Positions 41,939 through 51,376 are shown, counted from the first letter of the stretch. The stretch: 64,000 nt of DNA from Jongsikchunia kroppenstedtii DSM 45133 (GCF_000380485.1 NZ_AQYG01000041.1:1-64000), one strand, 5' to 3'. Translations and numbers: made by a program. Notes: generated by a model from the letters alone, not told the origin.

Positions 41939-43363
41939 CTAGGAGTTCTCGGCGATGTCCGGTCGGATCGTGTCGGCGTCCGCCGCCGCGGCGGCCACGG
42001 CCGCCCGGCGCTCGCGTTCGACATCCTTCATCAGGCGGGCCATCATCGCGAACAGCTCCGGGTCGCTGATCGCGGTCCACCGGGGCGCGAGCAGCTTCAT
42101 GTACCGCTCGACATACAGCAACTGCTTGCCGACCAGGACCAGCTCCCGCGGCAGCCGCAGGTCGTACTCCTTGGCCAGATCCATCAGCTGCTTGCCGAGA
42201 TCGGCGTACGAAAGGCTGCGCATGTCGGTGGTGGCCAACGGATCGGTGAAGTTCTTCATCACCTGCCCGACGTCGCCGCCGTCCAGGCTGTGGCGAGGCA
42301 CGGCGCCCAGCTCGAACAGCTTCTGCACGGCCGCCTCGTGGTCGCTCCGCACCAGGAGATCGATCACCAAGCCGCACAGGATCTTTCGCGATCGCTCATC
42401 GAACCGGCCGACGATTCCGAAGTCCAGCAAAACGATTCGGCCGTCATCGTCGACCAGCACGTTGCCGGCGTGCAGGTCACCGTGAAAGATGCCCTGGTTG
42501 AGGCCAGTATCCAGCAGCGACAGCAGCAGCGTCTTGACCAGCCGCGTGCCGTCGAACTTCTTGGCGCGGATCGTCCGCAGGTCGTCGATGCGTGTCGCGG
42601 TGATCCGCTCCATCGTGAGCACGCGCTCGGTGGTGTATTCGTGGTAGACCTTCGCGACGCGCACCCGGTCGGCGTAGTCGGTATCCGCGACGGCGGCCTG
42701 CCACTCCTCCATCGCCCGGGCCTCGGCCCGAAAGTCCAACTCCTCGTTGAGGTTCTGAGTGAAGTCTTCGACGATCTCGGGCGCGTTCATCACCTTGCCG
42801 ACCGAGGTCACCCGGGCGACCTTCGCCGCCCGCGCCAACAGCTGGACATCCGAGGCCAGCCGCATCCGGATGCCCGGGCGCTGGATCTTGACCACGACAT
42901 CGGCGCCACTACGCAGCGTCGCGGTGTGCACCTGCGCGATCGACGCCGACGCGATCGGCTCGGAATCGAAGCGCGCGAAGATCTTCTCCGGCTCGTCGCC
43001 CAGCTGCTCGATGAGCACGCGGCGCACCTCGGCCGGGTCCGCCGGCGGCACCCGATCGAGCATCGAGCGGAACTCCCTGGACAGCGGCAGCGGGAAAACG
43101 CCTGGGCTGGAGGCGATCAGCTGGCCCAGCTTCACGTAGGTCGGCCCCAGACGGGCGAACGACTCCCGCGTCTGCTGCGCGGCACGGATCTTCAGCGGCT
43201 TGCCATGCCCCGGCCTTGCGAGTCGCACCCCGGCCCGACCGGCCTGTCGCAGCAACGATCCCACCCGACGGATCTCGGTGACAGCGGGAACCTTCTGCAG
43301 CATCAACACGTCGTCAGCCGGTCGGCTGCCTATCGATCGGGGGCTGTCCGGTCGCTGGCTCAT
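41939..43363 (-). CDS. ABC1/UbiB-family atypical kinase-like protein
   Basis: A 474-residue protein of the ABC1 (AarF/UbiB/ADCK) family. It has the KxGQ motif YVKLGQLIAS (~residues 76-85), Ala-rich P-loop-like SASIAQVHTA, VVVKIQRPG (Lys), FHGDLHAGNVLV (catalytic Asp, Asn) and LLDFGIVGRF (DFG). A Lys/Arg/Ala-rich end follows. UbiB proteins support isoprenoid quinone metabolism; in this organism that would be menaquinone, or lipid export, both by analogy. ATG 43363 starts 5 bp after the upstream gene, whose end supplies GGAG. Confidence 0.9.
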   Translation of the reverse strand: MSQRPDSPRSIGSRPADDVLMLQKVPAVTEIRRVGSLLRQAGRAGVRLARPGHGKPLKIRAAQQTRESFARLGPTYVKLGQLIASSPGVFPLPLSREFRSMLDRVPPADPAEVRRVLIEQLGDEPEKIFARFDSEPIASASIAQVHTATLRSGADVVVKIQRPGIRMRLASDVQLLARAAKVARVTSVGKVMNAPEIVEDFTQNLNEELDFRAEARAMEEWQAAVADTDYADRVRVAKVYHEYTTERVLTMERITATRIDDLRTIRAKKFDGTRLVKTLLLSLLDTGLNQGIFHGDLHAGNVLVDDDGRIVLLDFGIVGRFDERSRKILCGLVIDLLVRSDHEAAVQKLFELGAVPRHSLDGGDVGQVMKNFTDPLATTDMRSLSYADLGKQLMDLAKEYDLRLPRELVLVGKQLLYVERYMKLLAPRWTAISDPELFAMMARLMKDVERERRAAVAAAAADADTIRPDIAENS

Positions 43364-43368
43364 CTGAT

Positions 43369-43875
43369 CTACTCCGGTGCGGTGATCCGGGCCCCCGCCA
43401 GCACCGGGAATCGTTCCTGAATCTTCGCGATCATCGCGTCCTCCTGCTCGGCCAGTGCCTGCTGCGCCATCATGCCGAGCGGGCCGTCCATGATCTCGCC
43501 GGTCAGCGACGTCTCCACGTCGGCGATGCTCGTGCCCGTCGTGCCGTCGAGATCAATGGCCACAGCGACGTTGGTGTCGCCGAAGCCGAGGCCGTTCATC
43601 CGGTAGCGGCCCTTCTTAGTGGCCAGCACGGCGTCCTTGTTGTCGGCCTCGGTGAAGGTCAGCACCAGCTCCTGGGGCATCCCCATCACGGTGGCCATCA
43701 GGCTGATCGTGTCGCCGGGCGCCACGGTCTCCCAACTCGGCGCGTTCTTCACCTCGACCTGCACGCCGACCTCGGCCTCGACCTCGGCCTGACTGATCGA
43801 TCCGGACGCGGCGGTGAACTCCGTCAGCAGCTCGTCGATCGTCTTGTCGATCTCGAGATGGCGCTTGATCTCCAC
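43369..43875 (-). CDS. Conserved hypothetical protein coupled to the ABC1 kinase
   Basis: A 168-residue cytoplasmic protein I do not recognise. GTG 43875 has AAGGAG 6 nt upstream, so the longer frame to 43896 is rejected. It is acidic and predicted mostly beta-strand in the middle (DTISLMATVMGMPQELVLTFTEAD, NVAVAIDLDGTTG) with a helical end (GMMAQQALAEQEDAMIAKIQERF). The stretch resembles SRPBCC-like lipid-binding folds only faintly. The 5-bp gap to the ABC1 kinase suggests they function together. Confidence 0.7.
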   Translation of the reverse strand: MEIKRHLEIDKTIDELLTEFTAASGSISQAEVEAEVGVQVEVKNAPSWETVAPGDTISLMATVMGMPQELVLTFTEADNKDAVLATKKGRYRMNGLGFGDTNVAVAIDLDGTTGTSIADVETSLTGEIMDGPLGMMAQQALAEQEDAMIAKIQERFPVLAGARITAPE

Positions 43876-44028
43876 GGGACTCCTTATTCGTCGCACGGTT
43901 GCAACTTGTCGGCGCTGCCGACGGCCGATGTCGATTATGACCCCCGCCGCGCCAGGAACCGAACCGAACCGGCAGGTGCCATCGCCTCGTGGCGCCTTCC
44001 GTCCGGCGCGGTGACCGAAACCACCATT

Positions 44029-44048
44029 TACATATATGCATCAATGTA
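44029..44048. promoter_or_regulatory. Inverted repeat upstream of the acyl-CoA reductase fusion
   Basis: TACAT-N10-ATGTA in an AT-rich patch 34-53 bp before ATG 44082; a second small repeat TGGGG-N5-CCCCA follows at 44056-44070. Operator or promoter, tentative. Confidence 0.35.
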
Positions 44049-44081
44049 GGTAAGTTGGGGCAACACCCCACGGAGGCACTC

Positions 44082-46115
44082 ATGACCACCTATTTCCTCA
44101 CCGGCGGGACAGGCTTCATCGGATCTCGCCTGGCGGCCGCGTTGCTCGATCGACCCGACTGCGACGTCCTGTACCTGCTGGTTCGCGAATCGTCCCGCAC
44201 CCGGCTGGCCGAGCTGATGGCCGACTGGCCGAATTTCGACAGGGCGGTGCCGATCGTCGGCGACCTCACCGTGTCGGAGCTCGGCGTCGACGTATCCGCG
44301 CTCGACCAGGCGCCCGATCACGTCGTACATCTGGCCGCCAGCTACGACATGACGGTCGACGACCAGGTCAACGTGCGCGCCAACGTCGACGGCACCCGGC
44401 ATGCGCTGGAGTTCGCCGCGGCCGTCGGCCGCCGCACGGGACAGGCGCCCGTCTTTCACCACGTGTCGTCGGTGGCGGTATCCGGCGACCACGCAGGCCC
44501 GTTCACCGAAGCCGACTTCGACCTCGGTCAGGGCTTCCCATCGTCGTATCACCGGACCAAGTTCGAGGCCGAGAAGCTGGTCCGCGACCAGGCCGACCGG
44601 TCCGATGGCGTGCCCTACCGCGTCTACCGTCCCTCGGTGGTGCTCGGCGATTCGACCACCGGCGAGATCGACAAGGTCGACGGGCCGTACTACCTGCTGC
44701 CGATGATGACACGGATGGCGCTGCTGCCGCACCGGCTCCCGCTGGTGAGCCCGGATCCCGGCGGCGTGCTGCGCTCCCGGATGAACGTCGTCCCCGTCGA
44801 CTACGTGGTGTCGTCGATGGCGGCGCTGATCGCCGCGGACGTCCCCAGCGGCAGCGTCTTTCACCTCGGTTCGCCGACGGACGAGACCTATCTCAGCGTG
44901 ATGAACGTCTTCGCGGACATCCTCAACGCCCCGCGGGTCCGCTCCGCCGTCAACATTCCGCTGCCCAGCGGCGGCCACCGGAGCATGGTGCGCCGTGTGT
45001 TCGACGAAACCGTGTCCGAGGTCGGCATCCCGCCGCAGCTGCTGGCGATGCCGCCGATCAAAGTGCGCTTCGACACTAAGGCGACCGCGTCGGCCCTGGC
45101 CGAGCTGGGCCTGCCCGGCACCCCGCCGCCGCTGCGCGACTACGCCCCGGCGCTGATCGACTACTGGCTCGACAACCTCGACCCGGACCGCGCCCGCCGC
45201 ACCTCGCGCCGGCATCCGTTGCGCGACAAGGTCATCGTGATCACCGGCGCCTCGTCGGGCATCGGGCGCGCGCTGGCCCTCGAAGTGGGCGCCATGGGGG
45301 CGGTTGTGCTGCTGCTCGCCCGCCGCGGCGACGAACTGGACGCGGTGGTCCGCGAGATCACCGCCGCCGGTGGCCGGGCCGGCGCCTATCCCGTCGACCT
45401 CACCGACGACGCCGCGGTGGACGCGACGGTGAAACAGCTTCTCGCCGAACATGATCACGTCGACTATCTCGTCAACAACGCCGGCCGCTCGATCCGCCGA
45501 TCGGTGATGGCGTCGGTCGATCGGCTGCACGACTACGAGCGCACGATGGCGATCAACTACACCGCCGTGGTGCGGCTGACGCTGGCGCTGCTGCCGTCGA
45601 TGATCGAGCGACAGTCGGGACATATCGTCAACGTGACCACGGCCGCCGTCGACGCGCGCCTCGCGAAATGGTCCGCCTACACGGCCTCCAAGGCGGCCAT
45701 CGACACCTTCGGGCTGATCGCGGGAGAGGATCTGCTGTCCGAGGGCATCACCGTCTCGAACGTGCGGATGCCGCTGGTGGCGACGCCGATGAGCGCACCC
45801 AGCCGCGAGGTGAACCGGCGGGTGCCGGTGCTCACCGCCGAGGCGGCGGCCCACAAATACATTGTGCGCCAAGCGCTCATCCGCAAGAAGCCGCTGGTGA
45901 ACACCGCGGGCGGACCGTTCATCACCATGGCGCACAGCTTCAGCCCGCGGGCCACCCGGCTCGGCGCGCATCTGATCGCCGGCCAGGCGATGGGTGAGAC
46001 GGCGCCGGACGGCCGCGAGCGCAACACGGCGCCCGCGCCGGCCCGGGTCGCAGGCGCCGCCACCCGGCTCGCGTGGCGCCGGCTCGCCACTCGCCCGGTG
46101 CGCCGAACGCGCTGA
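44082..46115 (+). CDS. Fatty acyl-CoA reductase / SDR fusion (AcrA1-like)
   Basis: A 677-residue two-domain protein. The N-terminal NAD-binding_4 domain has YFLTGGTGFIGSRLAAALL (residues ~4-22), HLAASYDMT, HVSSVAVSG and YHRTKFEAE (Tyr-x3-Lys), typical of acyl-CoA reductases. The C-terminal SDR starts at ~residue 380 with VIVITGASSGIGRALA, then LVNNAGRS, VNVTTAA and YTASKAA. The layout matches M. tuberculosis AcrA1 (Rv3391), linked to alcohols for wax esters. CGGAGG gives a good ATG 44082. It lies near the MaoC gene as in the Rv3389c-Rv3391 region. Products could feed the WS/DGAT at 58647-60047. Confidence 0.88.
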   Translation: MTTYFLTGGTGFIGSRLAAALLDRPDCDVLYLLVRESSRTRLAELMADWPNFDRAVPIVGDLTVSELGVDVSALDQAPDHVVHLAASYDMTVDDQVNVRANVDGTRHALEFAAAVGRRTGQAPVFHHVSSVAVSGDHAGPFTEADFDLGQGFPSSYHRTKFEAEKLVRDQADRSDGVPYRVYRPSVVLGDSTTGEIDKVDGPYYLLPMMTRMALLPHRLPLVSPDPGGVLRSRMNVVPVDYVVSSMAALIAADVPSGSVFHLGSPTDETYLSVMNVFADILNAPRVRSAVNIPLPSGGHRSMVRRVFDETVSEVGIPPQLLAMPPIKVRFDTKATASALAELGLPGTPPPLRDYAPALIDYWLDNLDPDRARRTSRRHPLRDKVIVITGASSGIGRALALEVGAMGAVVLLLARRGDELDAVVREITAAGGRAGAYPVDLTDDAAVDATVKQLLAEHDHVDYLVNNAGRSIRRSVMASVDRLHDYERTMAINYTAVVRLTLALLPSMIERQSGHIVNVTTAAVDARLAKWSAYTASKAAIDTFGLIAGEDLLSEGITVSNVRMPLVATPMSAPSREVNRRVPVLTAEAAAHKYIVRQALIRKKPLVNTAGGPFITMAHSFSPRATRLGAHLIAGQAMGETAPDGRERNTAPAPARVAGAATRLAWRRLATRPVRRTR

Positions 46116-46177
46116 GCCGCCTGTCGGGCAACCACGGCGTCTCGGCGCCCGGCGCAACCGTCGCGACCCGGGTAGAA

Positions 46178-46738
46178 ATGAGTTTCATGGGCCGAGAGAT
46201 TCGCACGATCGATCCCAGCAACCGCGACGTCGCGTGGCAGGTATTCGCCACCGCGTTCGCCGATGACCCGGTGATGCGGTGGGTGATCGCCGACCCGCGC
46301 CGGGACGGCTCCGCCTTCGAGGGGCTCGACCTGGCGCTGCACGGTGCGCCCGACAGCGGCGAGCTGCTCTACGACGGCGACGTGGCGGTCGGTGCCGCGC
46401 AATGGGATCCGCCCGGCCACGAACCGCCACCGAGCGAGTCGATGCGCAGCCTGCCGATCTTCGCGCGGGCTCTCCGCGGGCGCCTCCCCCGGGGAATCGC
46501 GCTGGCGGTGTCGACCGCGCGTCGGCGTCCGAAGGAGCCGCACTGGTACCTCGCGACGATCGGTGCGGTATCGCAGGGCCAAGGGATCGGCACGACGTTG
46601 CTGCGTCATCGGCTCGACGAGATCGAGGGCCCCGCCTATCTGGAAAGCTCCAACATCGCCAACAACCCGCTCTACGAGCGGTTCGGGTTCAAGGTCACCG
46701 GCGAGATTCACCTGCCGATGGGCGGCCCCACCCTGTGA
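46178..46738 (+). CDS. GNAT-family N-acetyltransferase
   Basis: A 186-residue acetyl-CoA-dependent transferase. After IRTIDPSNRDVAWQVFATAFADDPVMRWV the core strand HWYLATIGAVSQGQGIGTTLL contains the acetyl-CoA loop QGQGIG (~residues 130-135), followed by YLESSNIANNPLYERFGFKV, a classical motif B. ATG 46178 is used; ATG 46187 is 9 bp downstream. It converges with the acyl-CoA ligase after 36 bp. Substrate unknown. Confidence 0.85.
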   Translation: MSFMGREIRTIDPSNRDVAWQVFATAFADDPVMRWVIADPRRDGSAFEGLDLALHGAPDSGELLYDGDVAVGAAQWDPPGHEPPPSESMRSLPIFARALRGRLPRGIALAVSTARRRPKEPHWYLATIGAVSQGQGIGTTLLRHRLDEIEGPAYLESSNIANNPLYERFGFKVTGEIHLPMGGPTL

Positions 46739-46774
46739 ACGATGTTCCGGGACTGACCCGACGGCCCCGACCGC

Positions 46775-48400
46775 CTACTGTCCGCCGAAATCGGCGATCA
46801 GGTTGCGGCGCAGCAGCTTTCCTGACGCCGTCCGCGGCAGCTCGTCGAGGTAGTGCACATCACGCGGCTGTTTGTACCGCGCCAGGTTCTCCTTGACATG
46901 CGCCCGCACCTCGTCAGCGGGGAACTCCGCGCCGTCCTCGAGCACCAGCACGGCGGCCAGCCGCTGCCCGAACTCGTCGTCGGGCACACCGAAGACGGCG
47001 GCCTCCCGGATCTTCGGATGCGCGTACAGCAGATCCTCGACCTCGCCCGGGAAGACATTTTCGCCGCCGGACGCGATCATGTCGTCGTCGCGACCGTCGA
47101 CATGCAGCCGACCGTCGGCATCCCAGTGGCCGACGTCGCCGGTCGACATCAAGCCGTCGATCATCTTCTTGGTGCCCCCGCCGGAGTAGCCGTCGAACAT
47201 CAGCGCGCTGCCGGCATAGATGGTGCCTCGTTTGTTCGGGCCCTCGACCACGTTGCTATCGGCGTCGATGAGCCGCACAGTGACCACCGACGGTGGGTAA
47301 CCGGCGCAGCCCGGCGCCGCGATCCAGTCCTCGGGCTTGGCGACAGTGACGACGCTGACCTCGCTCGAGCCGTAGAAGTTGTACAGCGTCGGCCCGAATC
47401 GCTCGATCGCCTTGTTGCCCACGCTGATCGGGATGCCTGACCCGGCCGAGAAGATCACCTGCAGGCTCGAGGTGTCGTACTTCTCGTTGTCCGGCACCGA
47501 CAGGATCCGGTGCAGCATCGTCGGCACCAGGACCAGGGTGGTGGCCCGGTACTTCTCGACGGCCGCGAGCGTGGCCTCGGGGTCGAACTTCGCGCGCAGG
47601 ACATTCGTGCTGCCCAGGGTCATCGAGTACAGGAACTGGCTGAGGCCGGTGCCATGGAACATCGGCGCCGCGTAGACGGTGACGCCATTGAGCGGCACCG
47701 GGATCCGCTCGATCATGCCGGCCGCAGCCAAGGGGTTGCTCACCGACCGGGAGGCGCCCTTGGGCAGCCCGGTGGTGCCGCCGGTGAGAATCACCATCGA
47801 ACCCGGCTGCGACGGGCGCGGCGCCGCCGGGAGGTTCGCCCCCTCGGCGATCAGCTCACCGATAGTCTCGGCGCCGGCGGCCGGGCCGTGCACCACCACT
47901 CGCACGCGCGGCTGCGCGGCCAGGGCCGCCTCGGCGAACTCCGAATCGTGCATGATTGCCGAAATACCCTCGCGGACACAGACTTCTGCGGTCTGTTTGG
48001 CCGACATGCTGGTGTTCAGGAAGACCACCCGCGCGCCCACCTGACCGGTGGCAGCCTTCGCCTGCACCAGTCCGAGACGGTCCCGACACAGCATGCCGAC
48101 GACGGAGTCGGGACCGATCCCGCGCTTGTGCAGCGCGGCCGCCAGGCGGTCCACCGTGCGCTCCAGCTCGCGGTAGGTGATCTGGGTGTCGTCGTCGATG
48201 ATCGCAATCGTGTCCGGGAACCGGCGGGCGCTGCCCTTGACCGGGCTGGCCAGCGGTCCGATCGTGCGCATGTCCTTGGCGGCGGCGACCAGGTGGTCCG
48301 GCCGCTTGAAGTCCATTGCACCGGAACGAACGATCACCCCCACCGACTTGGCGTTGACGACGGCCGGGGCGGCCAGGCGTTGCAGACGATCCAGAATCAT
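46775..48400 (-). CDS. Fatty acyl-CoA ligase (FadD type)
   Basis: A 541-residue adenylate-forming enzyme that activates fatty acids to acyl-CoA. Motifs are MVILTGGTTGLPKGASRS (P-loop A3, ~residues 202-219), FYGSSEVSVVT (A5), DGLMSTGDVGHWDADGRL (A7), DGRDDDMIASGGENVFPGEVE (A8) and RTASGKLLRR (catalytic Lys of A10). The start ATG 48400 overlaps the upstream stop by 4 bp. It resembles FadD12-type ligases of mycobacteria. No membrane segment is seen. Confidence 0.9.
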   Translation of the reverse strand: MILDRLQRLAAPAVVNAKSVGVIVRSGAMDFKRPDHLVAAAKDMRTIGPLASPVKGSARRFPDTIAIIDDDTQITYRELERTVDRLAAALHKRGIGPDSVVGMLCRDRLGLVQAKAATGQVGARVVFLNTSMSAKQTAEVCVREGISAIMHDSEFAEAALAAQPRVRVVVHGPAAGAETIGELIAEGANLPAAPRPSQPGSMVILTGGTTGLPKGASRSVSNPLAAAGMIERIPVPLNGVTVYAAPMFHGTGLSQFLYSMTLGSTNVLRAKFDPEATLAAVEKYRATTLVLVPTMLHRILSVPDNEKYDTSSLQVIFSAGSGIPISVGNKAIERFGPTLYNFYGSSEVSVVTVAKPEDWIAAPGCAGYPPSVVTVRLIDADSNVVEGPNKRGTIYAGSALMFDGYSGGGTKKMIDGLMSTGDVGHWDADGRLHVDGRDDDMIASGGENVFPGEVEDLLYAHPKIREAAVFGVPDDEFGQRLAAVLVLEDGAEFPADEVRAHVKENLARYKQPRDVHYLDELPRTASGKLLRRNLIADFGGQ

Positions 48401-49008
48401 GTGTCTCCTCGTGGGGGCAGGGCGGGATCAATGGGGTCGGAATCATCGTCGGCCGTGGCGAGTTCGGCGTCGATGACAGTCGTCTTGTCAGAAGTGCGGC
48501 CGGTCCGCCGGCGGCTGCGGCGCTGACCCTGCGCCAGCAGGCCGGTGGCGAAATCGCCGAGCGGCGTGTCCTTCAAGCCGGCGGTGTCGTCCATCGCGGA
48601 CTGCAGCCGCGGCGTGAGTTCCTTGAGGGTCGGCGCGAGGATCTGCAGCGTCTCCTCGACGGTCTTGACCTGATCGAGCGTGCCGCCCTCGCGGACCGCG
48701 CGTTCCAGCAGACCGTCGGGGCCGAACAGCACGCCGACCCCGCCGTCGACATCCAGCAGTTTGTCGACGGCGCCGCCGGGCGCGAGCGCCTCGCCGATGC
48801 CGCCCTCGGCGGCCAATGCCTTGCCCAGCGGGCGGTCCGGGTCGGCCAGGGCGATCACCTGACGCAGGGTCCGCAGCGCGACCACGATGTTCGCGGGGTC
48901 GGACAGCTCCCAGCCCACCCGGGCCAGTTCCATGCCGACGGCGCCGGCCTCTTTGGTGATCGCGGCAATGCCGTCGGGCAACGCACGCAGCCGACCCAGA
49001 ACATCCAC
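48397..49008 (-). CDS. Conserved hypothetical protein coupled to FadD
   Basis: A 203-residue protein of unknown function whose stop overlaps the FadD start (ATGA), a sign of translational coupling. It is mostly helical (LRALPDGIAAITKEAGAVGMELARVGWEL; QVKTVEETLQILAPTLKELTPRLQSAMDD) with Gly/Asp-rich turns, and ends in a basic RRSRRRTGR segment followed by an acidic tail. The amphipathic helices could associate with membranes or apolipoprotein-like surfaces, which would suit a fatty acid ligase partner; this is inference. The promoter region contains CAGAATCGT twice (49026-49034, 49041-49049). Confidence 0.75.
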   Translation of the reverse strand: MDVLGRLRALPDGIAAITKEAGAVGMELARVGWELSDPANIVVALRTLRQVIALADPDRPLGKALAAEGGIGEALAPGGAVDKLLDVDGGVGVLFGPDGLLERAVREGGTLDQVKTVEETLQILAPTLKELTPRLQSAMDDTAGLKDTPLGDFATGLLAQGQRRSRRRTGRTSDKTTVIDAELATADDDSDPIDPALPPRGDT

Positions 49009-49158
49009 CTCGCGCTCCGATCTCCCAGAATCGTCTGACTCAGAATCGTGTCGTAGGTCACCCTATGCCGCCGGGCGGTTCCGCGGCGATCAAACCGAGC
49101 GATCGCTAGGTTCGTCGCGGTTCCCACACTGTAGTTTCCCGAAAGCTCCCGAGCGCGG

Positions 49159-49752
49159 GTGGGGTACGACGATGATGAGAACGTGCTCGAGGAGATGGAA
49201 TCCGAGGCGGCCGATCTCTATGCCAAAGGCGACTACGACGCCGCATTGGCGGAATTCTCGGTGCTCCGCGAGGTCCGCGCACGCCGCGACGGCCCCTACT
49301 CGAAGAACTACCTGACCGATCTCCTGGGCAGCGTCCGGTGCATGGGCCAGCTCGAGCGCTGGGGCGACCTGGAACCGATCTCGGCCGAGTTCTACAACAA
49401 GTACCTGCGCACCCATCCGGCCGCCGACGCGATCTCGGTCGAGGCGGCGAGATGGCTCGCCTGGGCCAAGAGCCACACCGGTCAGGGCAGCGCGGCCGCC
49501 GATCTCTACGTCCGCGCCGCCGACGCCCTGGTGAAGGCCGGCGACGAGACCGGCGCGCTGCCGCTGCTGCGGGCCGGGCTGGGTCAGCTGCGGTCGCTGG
49601 CCGAGAGTGATCCGATCGCTGCTCTGCTGGAACGGATCTCGGCCCTGCCGGGCAGTTCCCGGCTGGCCGAGCTCGCCGCGGCACTGCAGTCGGACGGATC
49701 GGACGACGAAGTATCGTCGCCAGGTGCGACCGCAACGCCGCCCCGCCCCTGA
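49159..49752 (+). CDS. TPR-like helical protein
   Basis: A 197-residue protein made of helix pairs resembling tetratricopeptide repeats: EAADLYAKGDYDAALAEFSVLREV, NYLTDLLGSVRCMGQLERWGDLEPI, EAARWLAWAKSHTGQGSAAADLYVRAADALV and DETGALPLLRAGLGQLRSLAES. The tail is Ser/Pro-rich. GTG 49159 is used; GTG 49183 is in frame. No signal or membrane helix is visible, so it is probably a cytoplasmic adaptor. It precedes a GT-C glycosyltransferase by 46 bp. Confidence 0.7.
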   Translation: MGYDDDENVLEEMESEAADLYAKGDYDAALAEFSVLREVRARRDGPYSKNYLTDLLGSVRCMGQLERWGDLEPISAEFYNKYLRTHPAADAISVEAARWLAWAKSHTGQGSAAADLYVRAADALVKAGDETGALPLLRAGLGQLRSLAESDPIAALLERISALPGSSRLAELAAALQSDGSDDEVSSPGATATPPRP

Positions 49753-49798
49753 TGCCGGCTCCCGCCCCGTCGGCGCGAGCTCGTCGCCGCGGCGGTCG

Positions 49799-51376
49799 AT
49801 GACGCATCCGGCGCTGGCGCGGATTCGCGAGCGTTCGTGGTGGCCGCTCGGCATCGGCGTACTCGCGCTGGTGGTGTCGCTTTGGCATCTGGGAGTGCCG
49901 TCCTACTGGTACGACGAGATGGCGACGGTATCGGCGGCGAATCGGCCACTGCCCGATATGGATCGGTTGCTTAGCCACGTCGACGCCGTACACGGTGCGT
50001 ACTACGTCGTGATGCATTTCTGGTTCGACGCGACCCGCGATTGGGGGGCCTTCGGACTCTCCCAGGAGGCAGCCCGACTGCCGTCGGCGCTCGCCGTCGC
50101 CGCCTCGGCGGGCGTCATGGTGGTCCTCGGGACGAAGCTGATCGGCACCCGGTTCGGGGTCGTCGCCGGGCTGATCACCATGACCATCCCGCGGGTGCTG
50201 TGGGCCGCGAACGAGGCTCGCGGCTACTCCTTCTCGATCCTGTTCGCCGTGCTGACGATGCTGGCGCTGCTGGTCGCCATCGAGCGCGGCCGCGCCTGGT
50301 GGCTGCTGTACGCCGCGGCGATGGTCCTGTCCGGCGCCTGGTTTCTGCTGTCGATCACGCTCCTCGGCGCGCACGCGGTGGTCGTCCTGACCCGGCGCGG
50401 ACGGCGGCGATCGTGGCCGTTCGCCGTCGCAGCCGGAATCACATTGGCCGTGCTGGCGCCGTTTGCCGTATTCGTGCACGGCCAGGCGGCCCAGATCTCC
50501 TGGATCCCACCATTCTCCGGCGGCACGATCGGCGACTACCTGCATTTCGAGTTCGTCCAAGGCGCACCGGGCTACGCCGTGGCAGCGGCCCTCATCGTGG
50601 CGGCGGGCATCGGCCTGACGCTCTGGAGACAGCCGGCTCCCTGGAAGCAAACGGGGCCATGGCGGCAGCAGTCGGGGGCCCGCGCGGTGATCGTGCTGGC
50701 GCTCGCGTGGCTCGCCGTCCCGGCGATCCTGGTCCTCGTGTACTCGTGGCTGGCGACGCCGACCTACGTTCCGCGGTATCTCGCATTCACGGCGCCGGCA
50801 CTGGCCCTGCTCATCGCGGTCGGCGTCGAGAAACTCGTGGAGCTGCATCGATCGGCGCTACTGCTCATCCCTGTACTCGTGGTGCTGGTGGCGCCGACGT
50901 ATCTGGCGCAGCGGACCGCCTACGGTCATATCGGCGGCAGCGACTTCTCGGCCGCCGCCGCATTCGTTCGGTCGCACGCGCGTCCCGGTGACTGCGTGGC
51001 ATTCGAATCGCAGATCAGTTGGAGCCCGGCGTCGGATCGGATGATTCTATTGGCCGCGCCCAACGACTTTCGCGGGCTCGCCGACATCGGTCCGGCGGTG
51101 GCGGCCGACCGGGCCGGCACGCTGTGGGATACCGATCGCCCCCAGCAGGACTACGGCCCGTGGGCCCGCGCCTGCGCGACCGTGTGGGTGATCACCGACG
51201 GCGACCGCGGACGGCGCACGGTCATCCGACCGGCCGGCGGGGTGCACTGGATCTTCGACCCGTTCCGCTTCACCGACTCCGGCCTGTACCGCGTGCTGGC
51301 GGCGAGTGGCCTGCGGGTCGACTCCGCGACGCGGTTCAACCATTCGCAGGTGGTCCGCCTCACCCGCCCGTCCTGA
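49799..51376 (+). CDS. GT-C membrane glycosyltransferase (GT39/PMT-like)
   Basis: A 525-residue polytopic protein of about ten helices. The first outer loop GVPSYWYDEMATVSAANRPL holds the acidic pair expected to bind the polyprenyl-phosphate sugar, and AVHGAYYVVMHFWF with AANEARGYSFSILFAV matches mannosyltransferase-type GT-C proteins of Mycobacteriales. The last ~130 residues form an outer domain (FVRSHARPGDCVAFESQISWSP, VWVITDGDRGRRTV). ATG 49799 is chosen; the longer frame overlaps the TPR gene. A role in mannosylating envelope lipids or glycans is likely but the acceptor is unknown. Confidence 0.82.
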   Translation: MTHPALARIRERSWWPLGIGVLALVVSLWHLGVPSYWYDEMATVSAANRPLPDMDRLLSHVDAVHGAYYVVMHFWFDATRDWGAFGLSQEAARLPSALAVAASAGVMVVLGTKLIGTRFGVVAGLITMTIPRVLWAANEARGYSFSILFAVLTMLALLVAIERGRAWWLLYAAAMVLSGAWFLLSITLLGAHAVVVLTRRGRRRSWPFAVAAGITLAVLAPFAVFVHGQAAQISWIPPFSGGTIGDYLHFEFVQGAPGYAVAAALIVAAGIGLTLWRQPAPWKQTGPWRQQSGARAVIVLALAWLAVPAILVLVYSWLATPTYVPRYLAFTAPALALLIAVGVEKLVELHRSALLLIPVLVVLVAPTYLAQRTAYGHIGGSDFSAAAAFVRSHARPGDCVAFESQISWSPASDRMILLAAPNDFRGLADIGPAVAADRAGTLWDTDRPQQDYGPWARACATVWVITDGDRGRRTVIRPAGGVHWIFDPFRFTDSGLYRVLAASGLRVDSATRFNHSQVVRLTRPS

